From: Euleptes europaea
Taxonomy: Eukaryota; Chordata; Lepidosauria; Squamata; Sphaerodactylidae
Direction: 5' to 3'
Assembly: GCF_029931775.1 (NCBI RefSeq)
Contig: NC_079316.1
Coordinates: 69,288,064-69,352,063, forward strand
DNA length: 64,000 nucleotides
Part shown: one piece after another, positions 21,405-32,261 of the stretch
How positions within the stretch are numbered: position 1 is the stretch's first letter
Layout of the letters: each line of letters opens with the position of its first letter
Made by a program: the position numbers and the translations under genes
Notes under the pieces: model-generated
What the model was told of the DNA's origin: nothing
The model's input: the letters and a program-made list of their open reading frames with translations, nothing else
Databases searched by the model: none

Positions 21405-22850
21405 CCCTCAAAGAAAGAAAGCTACCAGGGCTCTCTTCTCCAGCACAGGGATTTGCAACTGCAAAAAGCATTTTTTGCAAGAGATGTAGGCATGTCCCCA
21501 GGCCACTGCAGTGCCCAGATTTTGGAGAAAGTTGCTCTATTAATGCAGGAAGAAATCATTTTGCAGAACTGTACGGTGCACAACATGTGCCCTCTCATCT
21601 TGCTAGAGATATGAATGTTCTATTCGTAGGAGCAATGACTGCACACCAGCAAGCTAAGTGTATGGGGAGCCGAGCTCAGATGATGCTTGGTATTGCATTG
21701 TCACTGGCACTAGTTTACCAATTCATTGCAAGTTAGATACTGGAGCTGAGGTCAACACAATACACCAGGACATTCCAGAATGCCTGCAACACAAAGTACC
21801 CAGAACAAGGACAAATGTGACACCAGTTGCCTTTGGAGGTGCAAGAATCAAGAGAGGTGCCATGAAGGCTTACTGCAAGAGTGGTCCTAACACATGCAAT
21901 CTCAAATTCTATATTACAGACAAGGGAGATCCACCATTATTTGGCAGGTCAGCTTGCACTGCCTTTAACTTGATCAGGCGCATCCATATCTAGTGCTACA
22001 TTCCTTAACCACAACGGAGGACCTTTTCATATACCAATGTTTTTGAAGGTTCTGGGCACTTTCCAGGTGTGCATCACATTTATGTACACTCCACAGATAC
22101 AAAGTGGCACATGGGGGCAGAAAGATCTCGTATGCTGTCCTTGCCCACTTCAAATAAGTCCTGGAAGATTTTGAGGTAAAAGGGGTCATCAGAAGAGTGA
22201 CCGAACCAACAGCATGGGTCAACATCCTGGTGATAACTAAAAGAAAAGAAAAAGTGGACCACTCAGGTTATGCCTAGATCTCAGGGATCTCAACAAGGCA
22301 GTTAAACAACACTTCTCAGTTCTTACAGTAGAAGATGTGCAGAGGAACTTGGCTGGCAAAAAGCTGTTCAAAATCCTGTATGAAAAAGATGGCTATGGGA
22401 AAGTGGCCCTAGACAAAGAGTCTGCAGAGCTGTGCACCTTCAACAACCCATGGGGGAAATATCATTTCAACTGGCTGCCCTTTGGCAACTAGTCTGCCAG
22501 CAAGGTCGTCCAGCAGAAAAATCATGAGTGTTTTGGTGATATCCCACGTTTTTGTGTAATTGCAGACAGACTACTTTCCCAAGTTCCCAGAAGTTCTTCA
22601 CCTGGCTGACAAGACGGCAATGACTGTAGTAGCAAAGCTGAAGGTAACATCTGCACTCCATGGCATAGCAAAAGAGATAATCTGCATCCATGTGCCATTC
22701 GCCAATGGGGTGATGAAGGAATTTACCACAAACTGGGGTTTTGCTTTGATGCATTTGAGTCTGGGATAACCCCAGTCAAATGGACAAAGCACACTGGTCA
22801 AACCATCAAGTACATGATCTGGAAAGCACTACAAGATGACACAGACCCTC
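21405..22850 (+). mobile_element. Ty3/gypsy-type LTR retrotransposon fossil, internal part
   Basis: A broken, partial copy. Parts that can be recognised, in order, are a gag-end zinc-knuckle-like stretch, an aspartic-protease stretch (LDTGAEVN-type active site), a reverse-transcriptase stretch and an integrase-like stretch. I see no terminal repeats at its ends. It carries several breaks (at least five) and looks old. Confidence 0.75.
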
Positions 22851-22856
22851 ATCTTG

Positions 22857-22930
22857 TGTTGATCTGGAGAACCGGGTTTGATTCCCCACTCCTCCACATG
22901 AGTGGCGGAGGCTATTCTGGTGAACTGGAT
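22857..22930 (+). mobile_element. tRNA-derived SINE scrap
   Basis: GATCTGGAGAACCGGGTTTG and GATTCCCCACTCCTCCACAT place this in the 857/61,941 SINE family; only the B-box region is left. Confidence 0.8.
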
Positions 22931-23639
22931 TTGGGAATGTTATTGTTTTACAAATGGACATTGTGATTTGTCTCTGATTTAGTATCCCTGGGTTAGTATT
23001 GCAGTTACCTCTGCCACAGTGCCACCTCACTTGCATGTAGGCCTATGTGTATGGATCTCGTGCTGTATAACGTAATTTAGCGTATAAGTTACGTCACTTA
23101 AACTCAGTTGACATTGCTAACATTAGACCTACTGTAGTACTATTAATAGCAATGACATGATTATTGGATATATTTATACATTGTATATGAACCCAGGTAT
23201 AGGGCTATGCATAGATTATTAGTGATTGAACCTGAGATTCAATCACAACATTGAACACTTGTACGGTAATCATGTAGTGGTTATTTAAGATTATGAATTT
23301 ATGATGCAGTACTAATAACCAGGAATTGATAGTTTGTGAATATATGAATGGGTAAGCTTTTTAATTGTGCAAGTTGAGAAAACTGTTGAATGTAGTCTGA
23401 TAGACCTATACATAGATGAGGCTAGATCAGTGCCAGACACCCTAACTATGCCAGTAAGCTAGATCTAGGTCTTGTCCAGCAGTTTTGTGAATCAGTACAC
23501 ATTAGAGAGTTTGTATTAAGAATAAAGACTGTTTGTACAATTAAAGGAATGACACGTTCATTATGGAAGCAGAATGTTTAAATATTTAGGTCTTGTTGCA
23601 AGCACACTAATATAATATAACCCTACATCAGACTGGTGT
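22931..23639. other. AT-rich DNA upstream of the hAT coding remains
   Basis: May be part of the transposon's 5' noncoding DNA or, if the inversion described at 26.4-26.8 kb is right, the rearranged flank. No CAGGGCC left terminus is seen here. Confidence 0.35.
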
Positions 23640-26417
23640 GGGACTAAATACTAAATATTTAAGATATATATTTCCAGGTGAATAACCCTTTCAGCAGAAA
23701 TGAAACGTAATGTTTTGAGTGGCGCACAGAAGAGGAAGAGAGCTGCAGAGGAGAAGGAAAAAATAGGAAAACTTCCAAAATTAACATCATGGCTCAACAC
23801 AGGTGCAACGACAGCCACTCATACCATTCCTTCAGATATAGCATCCACATCTACATCCATTCCTGCTACCAATCATCCAGTTTCAGCAGACATACCATCA
23901 TTGCCTGTTGCTGCTGCTGGTGACATTTTACAAGAGGAAATACCCAAATCTGTAACAATAAAGGAGTTTGGAATCCAAGACACAGATCCGGGGCTATGGA
24001 ACATTAATGATACTAACACAATAGATTACTGGATTCGTAGTGGGCCCTCATCATGTCAGAAACATGATAGCAACCTTTCAAACTCACACAGAGTGTATAA
24101 AACAGCTGGAGTAGAGAATATGAAGGCAAGGTATTTATCAAACGATGTGTTCAAATGTGACCTGCGGAATATGTAAAACGTGAATGGCTACTCTATTCAC
24201 CATCCCAAGGTCATTTGTACTGCTTTGTATGTCGCCTATTGTCCAAGAAAGAATCTCCCTTTGCTACATCGGGGTTCAACGACTGGAAGCACAGCAATGT
24301 TATTGTAGAACATTAAAATGGAGAAGAACATCAAAAGTGCTTGACAGCATATTTGATAAGGCATAAAGAAACTGGAAGTGTAGATTCTTTATTACTTGAG
24401 CAACATCGCTCAGAGCAGGAATATTGGCATAAAGTGTTGACATGTGTGGTTTCTGTAATTCTTTCTTGCCTCCAGAGGTTTGCCATTTCGTGGAGAAAAT
24501 CAAATTATTAGGTCAGCAAAAAATGGCAACTATTTAGGTATACTAGAGCTGCTGAGTGATTTTGACCCTTTCTTGGAAGAACATCTCAAAATGTATGGAA
24601 ATCCTGGAAAAGGGAATCCGTCATATTTATCTGCAAATATTTGTGAGGAATTTATTGAATTAATGGGACAACAGGTTCTTTGTACTATTCTTGAAGAAGT
24701 GAAAGAGTCAAAGTATTATTCAATAAGTGTAGATTCCAGACATCTCACACACAGATCAACTGACATTTACTGTCCGATACATTAAAGGCTGTGAGCCTGT
24801 GGAACGTTTCTTGATGTTCCTCCCCATCTTTTCTCATGGAGCAAAGGATCTAACAGACACTGTTGTGGATTTTCTTAATAAGAACAACATTACACTATCA
24901 AACTGCCGTGGTCAGTCATACGATAATGCCTCAAATATGTCTGGACGATATACTGGATTGCAAACACGGATTCATCAACTCAATGAGTTTGCCATCTATG
25001 TCCCCTGTGCTGGACACAGCCAGAATTTGGTGGGAGTAAAAGCAGCAGAGTGTTGTCTATAGACTGTAAAATTCTTTGACTTTGTTCAGCATCCGTATTC
25101 ATTTTTTGCTGGTTCTACTCATCACTGGAATGTATTGACATCTGTAAGAAAATATTTTGTGGTCAAGCGTCTGTCTGATACACGATGGTCAGCACATTTT
25201 CATGCTCTGTATGAGGGTTTCAAGAAAATAAAACGCACTGGATTCTCTATCAGCTGACAATGAACAGCAAGTGAATACAAGCCAAGAGGCAGAAGGATTG
25301 AGCAAAAAAATGGAAAACCTGGAAACAATTTTTCTCACAATTCTTTGGAATGACATGCTAGAAAGAATGAACAAAACAAGCAAGGTCCTGCAATCAAAGG
25401 ATGTGAACATCCGGCTTGTTGCCACAAATCTTTTTGAGTCTATGAAAACCTATCTTCTGGAAACTAGAGACAAATTTAGTGAATATGAATTCAAAGCCAG
25501 GAGTATGTGTCCAGATACAGATTACAGTGATGGGAAAAAACGGGAATGAAAACGAAGTGTGCGTCTTAGTAGATATGATGGATCAGAAGAGGTACTTCTC
25601 AGTAAAACTGAAAAGTTCAGGGTGGAAACTCTGGACACTCTAATCTTTGAACTGACAAAACGTGCATAGGCTTATTCACAGATTGGAAATCTGTTTTCTT
25701 TCTTCAGTGAATTGAAAACCATTGCTTCTGATGCACTAAAGAAAAAGTGTGAACATCTGGATAATATGTATCACAAAGAACTGAATTATGATGACCTTTT
25801 AAATGAATGTGAGCATCTCAAGCACTACATGGCTCTTGATGAAAATTGTGAGACTCTCCCTGCACTGTACAGAAAAATAATTTCGGACAATTGGAAATCC
25901 GTATTCCCGAATGTTGAAATTGCACTCAGAGAGTTCATGTGTATGATGGTGACCAACTGTACAGGAGAACGTTCTTTTTCAAGACAAACTTATAAAAAAT
26001 CTGCTTCGTAGCACAATGGGGCAGCGTCGTTTGAACTGGCTTTCACTCATGTGCATGGAAAATGACATCCTGAAGACCATTGACTTCAAGCCAATAATAA
26101 AGCAATTCTCTGAAAAGAAATGTCGCCAATGCTTGTTATAATAAGAAGTTCGTAGTAATTTCATACTCTAATCTGTGTGGCTTACTGAGTATTATTGTTT
26201 TTCAAGCCTTGTGTATTGTTCAAATATTTATCATGTTGATTAGTTGCTGCTAAACAGCATGTTTTTAATGTTTTAACACCAGTTTTGTTGAAGTGCCAAT
26301 AAAATAAATATGTTTGATATTATCGACCATTTACTTTTTATTCCTGTGAGTGGTTGTCGTAGGGGCCCCAGCACACTGGTTTGCCCAGGGGCCCATAATG
26401 CTGTTAAAACGGCCCTG
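23640..26417 (+). mobile_element. Autonomous-type hAT DNA transposon, inactivated
   Basis: The transposase remains run from MKRNVLSGAQKRKRAAEEKE (23,700) through a TTF-type zinc-finger region (CDLRNM then YCFVCRLLSKKE in another frame), a DUF4371-like catalytic region (GGCEPVERF-type, RGQSYDNASNMSGRY, VPCAGHSQNLVGV) and the hAT C-terminal dimerisation region (CTGERSFS, STMGQRRLNWLSLM). It resembles the ZMYM1-like hAT group. The frame is broken by several frameshifts and stops (for example after 24,173, 24,783, 25,060 and 25,547), so it is not a domesticated gene. A right terminus, AAACGGCCCTG, ends at 26,417. Confidence 0.87.
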
Positions 26418-26425
26418 GTCTGGGA
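26387..26425 (+). mobile_element. hAT 3' terminus with its target-site duplication
   Basis: GGGGCCCATAATGCTG and TTAAAACGGCCCTG form the terminus; the next 8 bases are GTCTGGGA (26,418-26,425). Confidence 0.75.
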
Positions 26426-26639
26426 TTGGTCTTTATCACTTACCCATAACACAGTCCTTGAACTTTGTGGGCAGCCTCACCTCATGCCCACTCTGTGTCT
26501 GCCTAATGACTCCAGTTGTTTCTGCCACTGCTGGGGAAGCACTGATCTCCTGCTTAGGCCCCCTTTCTGATGGAAGTGGTGCCTGAGCGAGGGGCTCTTT
26601 GCCTATTGACGGCTGAGTTTCTATGACGGGATTTGACGG

Positions 26640-26805
26640 GAACAAATATTATTTTATAGTTTAGTATAGCCTAGACTACTGTGAAGTAGTATTTATTTAT
26701 GGCAAGTCACTTAACATACACAGATTAGCATAGGGCCCCAATGCTCGTGGGCCCCCCGGGCAAGTGCCAATAGGGCCCATGCGTTAAGATGGCCCTGTCC
26801 CAGAC
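26640..26805 (-). mobile_element. hAT 5' terminus in inverted orientation
   Basis: The end GGGCCCATGCGTTAAGATGG followed by CCCTG at 26,797 is a second terminus in the same reading direction as the one at 26,417. It is followed by TCCCAGAC (26,798-26,805), the exact reverse complement of GTCTGGGA. The inner limit near 26,640 is a guess. Confidence 0.65.
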
Positions 26806-26903
26806 AGTGAGTTAAGTACTAGTGACCACTGATTCCCAATTCTGAAGTGGTTGTAATAGTTTAACAGCTAAAACAGTATTAGCTTGAAGAAGAGGGATGT
26901 GAT

Positions 26904-27103
26904 TAGGGTTGCCAGCCTCCAGGTGGGGCCTGGAGATCTCCAGGAATTACCGCTGATCTCCAGACTACAGAGATCCCTTCCCTTGGAGAAAATGGCTGTT
27001 TTGGAGGGTGAACTCTATGTTATCACATATCTGATGAGCAATGTCCCCTCAGACGCCACTCCGAATTCTCCAGGAATTTCCCAACTTAGAGCTGGCAACC
27101 ATA
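26904..27103 (+). mobile_element. hAT-like MITE, AGGGTTGCC family, with perfect 8-bp TSD
   Basis: Element ends are TAGGGTTGCC and GGCAACCATA. Flanks are GATGTGAT at 26,896-26,903 and again at 27,104-27,111. Body carries TGGAGATCTCCAGGAATTAC and GGAGAAAATGGCTGTTTTGG. Confidence 0.9.
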
Positions 27104-27133
27104 GATGTGATGTATATGTGTATGCCTTTAAGG

Positions 27134-27412
27134 GGGTTACCGCACTTGTATTCCCAGCGATGTATTAAGAGTTTGAAAATGTTATAAAAAATACTGTTCG
27201 CACTTTCTACGTATTCCCAGCGATGTATTAAGAGTTTGAAAACGTTATAAAAAAATACTGTTCGCACTTTGTTTGGCCCCTTTAGCTGTGAAGACGTCTT
27301 CCAACCATTGATAAGCCGTGGTATCCAAAAACCCTTTTAAAGCCATGTTTTTTACAGCATTTTCAAACTCTTAATACATCGCTGGGAATACAAAGTGCGG
27401 TAACTCCTATTG
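27134..27412 (-). mobile_element. GGGGTTACCGCA MITE, reverse copy with duplicated terminus
   Basis: The centre (TCTTCCAACCATTGATAAGC, CGTGGTATCC) is the reverse of the 19,351 copy. The left arm is present twice in tandem (27,134-27,205 and 27,209-27,275), each with CAGCGATGTATTAAGAGTTT. The element splits the host repeat also seen unsplit at about 21,115. Confidence 0.85.
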
Positions 27413-27840
27413 AGCCCCCACAAACCAGTTTCTATTTAAACTAAGGAAGCCTGTTGCTGAAGCTGCCAGAGCCTCCTGTGTGGTAACTGGATAGGTAAGC
27501 TTAACCCTACACGTCAGACCTCAGAGGATACCGCTGTCTTATTGGTTGTCCCAAAAAGCACCTGTGGGAGCCTACAAAAGTTGGCTTTTTTATATATATA
27601 ATTTTTTATTGTTTTTCATTTAATATAACAACATGTAAATGAGCAGATAGTACTGAAATTAGTATAAAACAGTTAAAACATGTAACATTGTTAATAATAA
27701 AAAGAAAAAAATATAAATTGACTTCCCCCTCTCTCTCTTCTATCTTAAAATAAATTGTGTATACCTTTGCTAACAATACTAATCCCCCTTATTTTTTAAT
27801 TAACAGATACTTATATTGTCTAATCTTACCATTTTCATTA
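27413..27840. other. Host repeat remainder and AT-rich DNA
   Basis: The first 40 bases continue the split repeat; an AT-rich stretch with an internal (TA)n run follows. No gene seen. Confidence 0.4.
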
Positions 27841-28167
27841 GTTCTTGTAGGTTATCCAGGCTGTGTGATCGTGGTCTTGGTATTTTCTTTCCTGACGTTT
27901 CGCCAGCAGCTGTGGCAGGCATCTTCAGAGGAGTAACACTGAAGGACAGTGTCTCTCAGTGTCAAAGTGTGTTGGACGAGTAATATATATAGTCAGAAGG
28001 GGGTTGGGTTTGAGCTGACTATATATATTACTCTTCTTACACACTTGACACAGAGACACTGACCTTCAGTGTTACTCCTCTGAAGATGCCTGCCACAGCT
28101 GCTGGCGCAACGTCAGGAAAGAAAATACCAAGACCACGGTCACACAGCCCAGATAACCTACAAGAAC
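27841..28167. mobile_element. Inverted duplication of a Penelope-like element fragment
   Basis: Arms 27,841-27,996 and 28,015-28,167 are reverse complements with few differences, around an 18-nt loop. The right arm contains GATGCCTGCCACAGCTGCTG and ACCACGGTCACACAGCCC, the wording of the sauropsid repeat that I tentatively assign to Penelope-like retroelements. The sequence after the arm (GAACTCTGACCGTGAAAGCC) is the usual continuation of that repeat. Confidence 0.65.
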
Positions 28168-28330
28168 CAATGAACTCTGACCGTGAAAGCCTTCAACAAT
28201 ATCTTACCATTTTCATTCAATACCTTAATTTTATCATATTAACATATATTTATAAGGGATTAAATCAATCAGAAGTTGGCTTTTCACATATTCTACCCCG
28301 AAATTCCCAACGCGAGATGTAAAAAGCAAG

Positions 28331-28541
28331 GCCTATTAGCCTGATCTCGTCAGATCTCAGAAGCTAAGCAGGGTCAGCCCTGGTTAGTATTTGGATGGGA
28401 GACCACCAAGGAAGTCCAGGGTTGCTGTGCAGAGGAAGGCACTGACAAACCACCTCCATTAGTCTCTTGCCATGAAAACCCCCCAAAAAAGGGGTCACCA
28501 TAAGTCGGCTGTGACTTGAAGGCACTTTACACACACACATG
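28331..28541 (+). mobile_element. 5S-rRNA-derived SINE with BovB-like tail
   Basis: The head (GATCTCGTCAGATCTCAGAA, GCTAAGCAGGGTCAG, TTTGGATGGGAGACC) is a clear 5S rRNA derivative including its internal promoter region. The 3' part ends ATAAGTCGGCTGTGACTTG and CA repeats, as in BovB-mobilised squamate SINEs. It ends about 30 bp before the BUB3 CpG island. Confidence 0.9.
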
Positions 28542-28569
28542 GAAATCGGCACGACTTTTGACATCAAGG

Positions 28570-29180
28570 GACGCATTTTGCAGTAAGTGGAGCTGAAGCA
28601 CGACGCGAAGCAGCGAGGACCGCTAAGAAGCACAGAAGCCACGGAAGGGGACGAGGGCCGCGTCAGGAGAACCGCCGCCCGCGGCATGCCGGGCGCTGTA
28701 GTCCCGTCGCGGCAAGCGGGGCATTGTGGGTGTCGTAGTTCTGTGGTTCAAACCGACCAATCCTGGGCTGCCGCGGCAAGGCGTCGAGCTGGGGCTGTCG
28801 GGAGTTGGCGGCCGGAGCGCGCGCGCGGACGGGGGGTGGGGGTCAAAACGACGGTTGGCGCGGGGAGCGTCGTCAGCGGGACGGCAACAAGGTGACCGGG
28901 CGGGCTCCGTTTTCGCCTGGGGCCGCGTGGGAGCGGGTGAACGGCCTGTGGTGCGGCATGGAGGACCGTGGGTCGCCCTGGCGGGGGCACGTCCCCCCTG
29001 AGCACGGGGCTGCGGGTGGCGCGGTATGAACCCGAGAACTGCGTCCTTCCTCCGTTATTAAGCCCCCCCCCGCTTGTATGAGGCTCTCCCAGGCCACGCC
29101 CGTTACCTCTTCATCCTTTCCCCGCATCTCGCGGCCCCCTTACCCCGGGAGATACGTGGGTGGACGCGTGCTCAAGCTGC
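28570..29180 (+). promoter_or_regulatory. BUB3: CpG-island promoter of BUB3
   Basis: A 600-bp CpG-rich block just upstream of BUB3, holding two ZNF143/THAP11-like motifs (28,684-28,704, GCATGCCGGGCGCTGTAGTC; 28,721-28,741, GCATTGTGGGTGTCGTAGTT) 37 bp apart and a CCAAT box (28,757-28,761). A noncoding first exon should begin just after these; possible donors include AAG/gtgacc at 28,892. The island's open frames on both strands are not supported as proteins. Confidence 0.8.
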
Positions 29181-29287
29181 CCTCGGCCTTCCGGGAACGC
29201 AGCCACTGTTTAATGGCTGCTTAACGCCAACCATGTGCAAAGAAGGCCTAATAATTGTTCGTCCTAATAATAATAAAAAGCCTATGT

Positions 29288-29830
29288 TGGGGAGGGGCCG
29301 TGGCTCAGTGGTAGAGCCTCTGCTTGGCATGCAGAAGGTCCCAGGTTCCATCCCCAGCATCTCCAGTTAAAGGGACTAGGTGACGTGAAAGACCTCTACC
29401 TGAGACCCTGGAGAGACACTGCCAGTCTGAGGAGACAGTATTGACTTTGGGAAGGGGCTGTGGCTCAGAGGTAGAGCATCTGCTTGGCATGCAGAAGGTC
29501 CCAGGTTCAATCCCTGGCATCTCCAGTTTAAGGGACTAGGCAAGTAGGTGATGTGAAAGACCCCTGCCTGAGACCCTGGAGAACCGCTACTGGTCTGAGT
29601 AGACAATACTGACTTTGGGAAGGGCCTGTGGCTCAGTGGTAGAGCATCTGCTTGGCATGCAGAAGGTCCCAGGTTCAATCCCTGGCCTCTCCAGTTAAAG
29701 GGACCAGGCGAGTAGGTGATGCGAAAGACCTCCGCCTGAGACCCTGGAGAGCCGCTGCCAGTCTGAGTAGACGATGCTGACTTGGATGGGCCGAGGGTCT
29801 GATTCAGTATAAGGCAGCTTCATGTGTTCA
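29288..29830 (+). repeat. Tandem trimer of a tRNA-derived SINE
   Basis: Three head-to-tail copies begin at about 29,288, 29,452 and 29,622, each with GGCATGCAGAAGGTCCCAGG. The first two stop at the same point, GACTTTGGGA, and pass straight to the next head; only the third has the full TATAAGGCAGCTTCATGTG end. The regular joins suggest amplification of an existing SINE and not three insertions. Confidence 0.93.
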
Positions 29831-32066
29831 TGTTTAGGAAATGAAAATTGGAATTGGCAGAGCAGGAGGAGGGTGAAGGAAGTTCACCATCCCTACTCGC
29901 CTCTCTTCATTCCTCAACAGTGCGTTTCAGATAAAGTGCTTTAAAAAAAAGAGGCAGTGATTGGGTGTATGAAATTACAATGTGGGTTAACAATCCGTTT
30001 TTCTTAAAACTTTCTTATGGGAGGCTTATATCTGCCTTGAGTCCTTTTTGGGAAAGGTGGGCTATAAATACTATAAATGTATTTCCACTCTTGGTGTGCT
30101 CAGTTGGAAACAATGGAAACTGTACTAGTGGGCAAAATGCATAGTATTATTATATGGGGCTTTGGCCCCATTGCTATATATCCTGAGATCCAAAATAATT
30201 TGTCTGTGAATAGTCTAAAACTGTAGAGTCTGGCAGTGATGCTTTTTGGTGTTCCTCTTTCAACTGTTTCAGAGTTAACAGGCTTATGACCCAGGCCACA
30301 CAGTAACTTCCATATAATGTTGTAGCTGGGAAGATAAAGCTTACATTAAAAATCTGTGGTCAACATATGCGTGCACAAAAATAACGTTCATTTACACTGA
30401 ATTTGTTGATGTACACTAACATATACACTGCACAGTTAACCCATTATTTCACCAAATTAATACAAAGACTTTGTTTGATTTTAGTAATGGGTGTAAGTGT
30501 TTCCCATAGTGCTTGGTCTCAGTAGTTACTGAGTAATTACAAAGAGAATAGTGTATTGTAATCTTTTGTGTTCTTTGTTTATTTTTTCCCGTAAATTCTT
30601 GGTGTCTTGGTATGTTTTCCCCATTCATTCTTGGTGGCATGAAATAACAAGCCAGTCAATTGTGTGAGAGATGTGGCAACTTTTCTGTTTTTCTCTGTGT
30701 CAAGGAAAAATTAAATTTTATTTCCCCTTTTTAAAGTGTGGTTGATGGATAGCCAGTGGCTGTTAAATCCAGGGAAAGGAAATAACAAGCTAAACACTAA
30801 AACTGACATACAAATACTGTAAGAGTAGAAGTCTAATCCAGGATCTTTACGGTTGTGCAGATATAGCTGTGAAGATTTATACTGGAAATGCCAATTGAAG
30901 TGATAGGAAGTGTCTGCCTTGCTATTGCAATAATAGGTACAATAACATTTTAAGAAAAGAGGAAGTTAGTTCAGTATAGTATTTTTTCTTATAGAAATTA
31001 AGCCAACTGTTTTGTTTATTCTTGACAGATGTTGTAATATATAGGTAGATTTGGTTTTCCAAAGTGAGGTTTTTTCAATAATCAGTTTGCAGCCCATGTT
31101 TGTGCATGTTTAGTTAGCAATAAAGTCCACTGAGTTCAGTATGGTTTACTCTTTAGTGTGCCCAGGAGCTCATTTGAGTTTTGATTAATGTTAATAACTG
31201 AGGTAAAATTGTTATGACTTACTCAGCCTTACAGTCACTTAAGGGGAAGCCTTGAGCTGCTCCTTCCTGCCATCATTAAGCTGAGAGCTAGTTCACATGT
31301 GCAGGCTCATTGCTTGGTAATATCAAGTAATGAGTTGAATGAATGAATAACCCATCACAGGCTGAACTTTGCTTTGCAGTCCACACATCCAGGTGCTAGT
31401 TGTGAAGTGCAGGCACATTTCTAGTACTGTTCTAGTATTTTCACTATTACCCAAAATCAAAACTTAGCACAATCAGTAGTTAGGATTGTGGGATCCATAT
31501 GTAGAAGGTACTGATAGCCATTAATCTTTCTGTCCCCCTCCCCTCTGCAGCCTTTTAGTATGCTTGACGGGTCCTGCAACCCTGGGATTTTAGTTTCTTG
31601 GAGTTGGAAATGACTACTTGGGGAAGGCTAAGACCCGAAAGATCTGTGAACCTTGTGTCTGTGGATAGTGAGATCCACCTCAATCACTTCACTCAGACCC
31701 AGTTGCCTAACATTTTAATTTTATGCCCAATAACTGTGACACTGCTTTTCTCCTAGGGTTTCAGGACTTGTGTAGAGGAACAGCCATGCAGGTTGGTCTG
31801 CTGGAGGGAGGGATATGAAATCACTCCTTCTGTGACTTCTGTAAGTGAATAGAGAGCATATTCACACCCTCTCCCCTCCTTACTGTAGCACTCTGACCGG
31901 CACTGCTGTTCGTTTTTGTGGGTCTTACAACCCCATGAATGATCTTGATGTAATTCCTAAAATTGATGTAATTCCTAAAATGTTCCTTTCTCAACATTAG
32001 AGACAAATATCATTTTAGGTAATATTTTCAAAATCAGTGGTTAACTGTTGTGCAATCTTTACTCAG
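29831..32066 (+). other. BUB3: BUB3 first intron (part), mostly unassigned
   Basis: A LINE 3'-end scrap (GGAAAGGTGGGCTATAAATA) lies near 30,050. The rest is AT-rich without recognised repeats. The intron ends at the acceptor TTTACTCAG, directly before the start codon. Confidence 0.6.
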
Positions 32067-32261
32067 ATGACTGGGTCAAATGAATTTAAATTGAATCAGC
32101 CACCAGAGGATGGAATCTCGTCAGTGAAATTCAGTCCTAACACATCTCAGTTTCTGCTTGTTTCATCATGGGATACTACAGTTCGATTGTATGATGTTCC
32201 AGCCAACACCATGAGACTCAAGTACCAGCACACAGGAGCTGTACTTGACTGTGCTTTTTAT
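32067..32261 (+). CDS. BUB3: BUB3 coding exon 1 (residues 1-65)
   Basis: [10 protein letters not shown] to LDCAFY. Phase 0 donor TAT/gtaagt. An upstream in-frame ATG at 32,037 is intronic. Confidence 0.97.

Noticed and set aside
23700-26011. A domesticated host gene of the ZMYM1-like type
   Set aside because: The frame is interrupted several times and a transposon terminus with a TSD candidate follows.
28331-28430. A 5S rRNA gene
   Set aside because: Only part of 5S is present, it is diverged, and it is fused to a SINE tail; it recurs dispersed.
28587-29127. Protein frames in the BUB3 CpG island
   Set aside because: The region is a promoter and noncoding first exon; the BUB3 start is fixed at 32,067 by homology.
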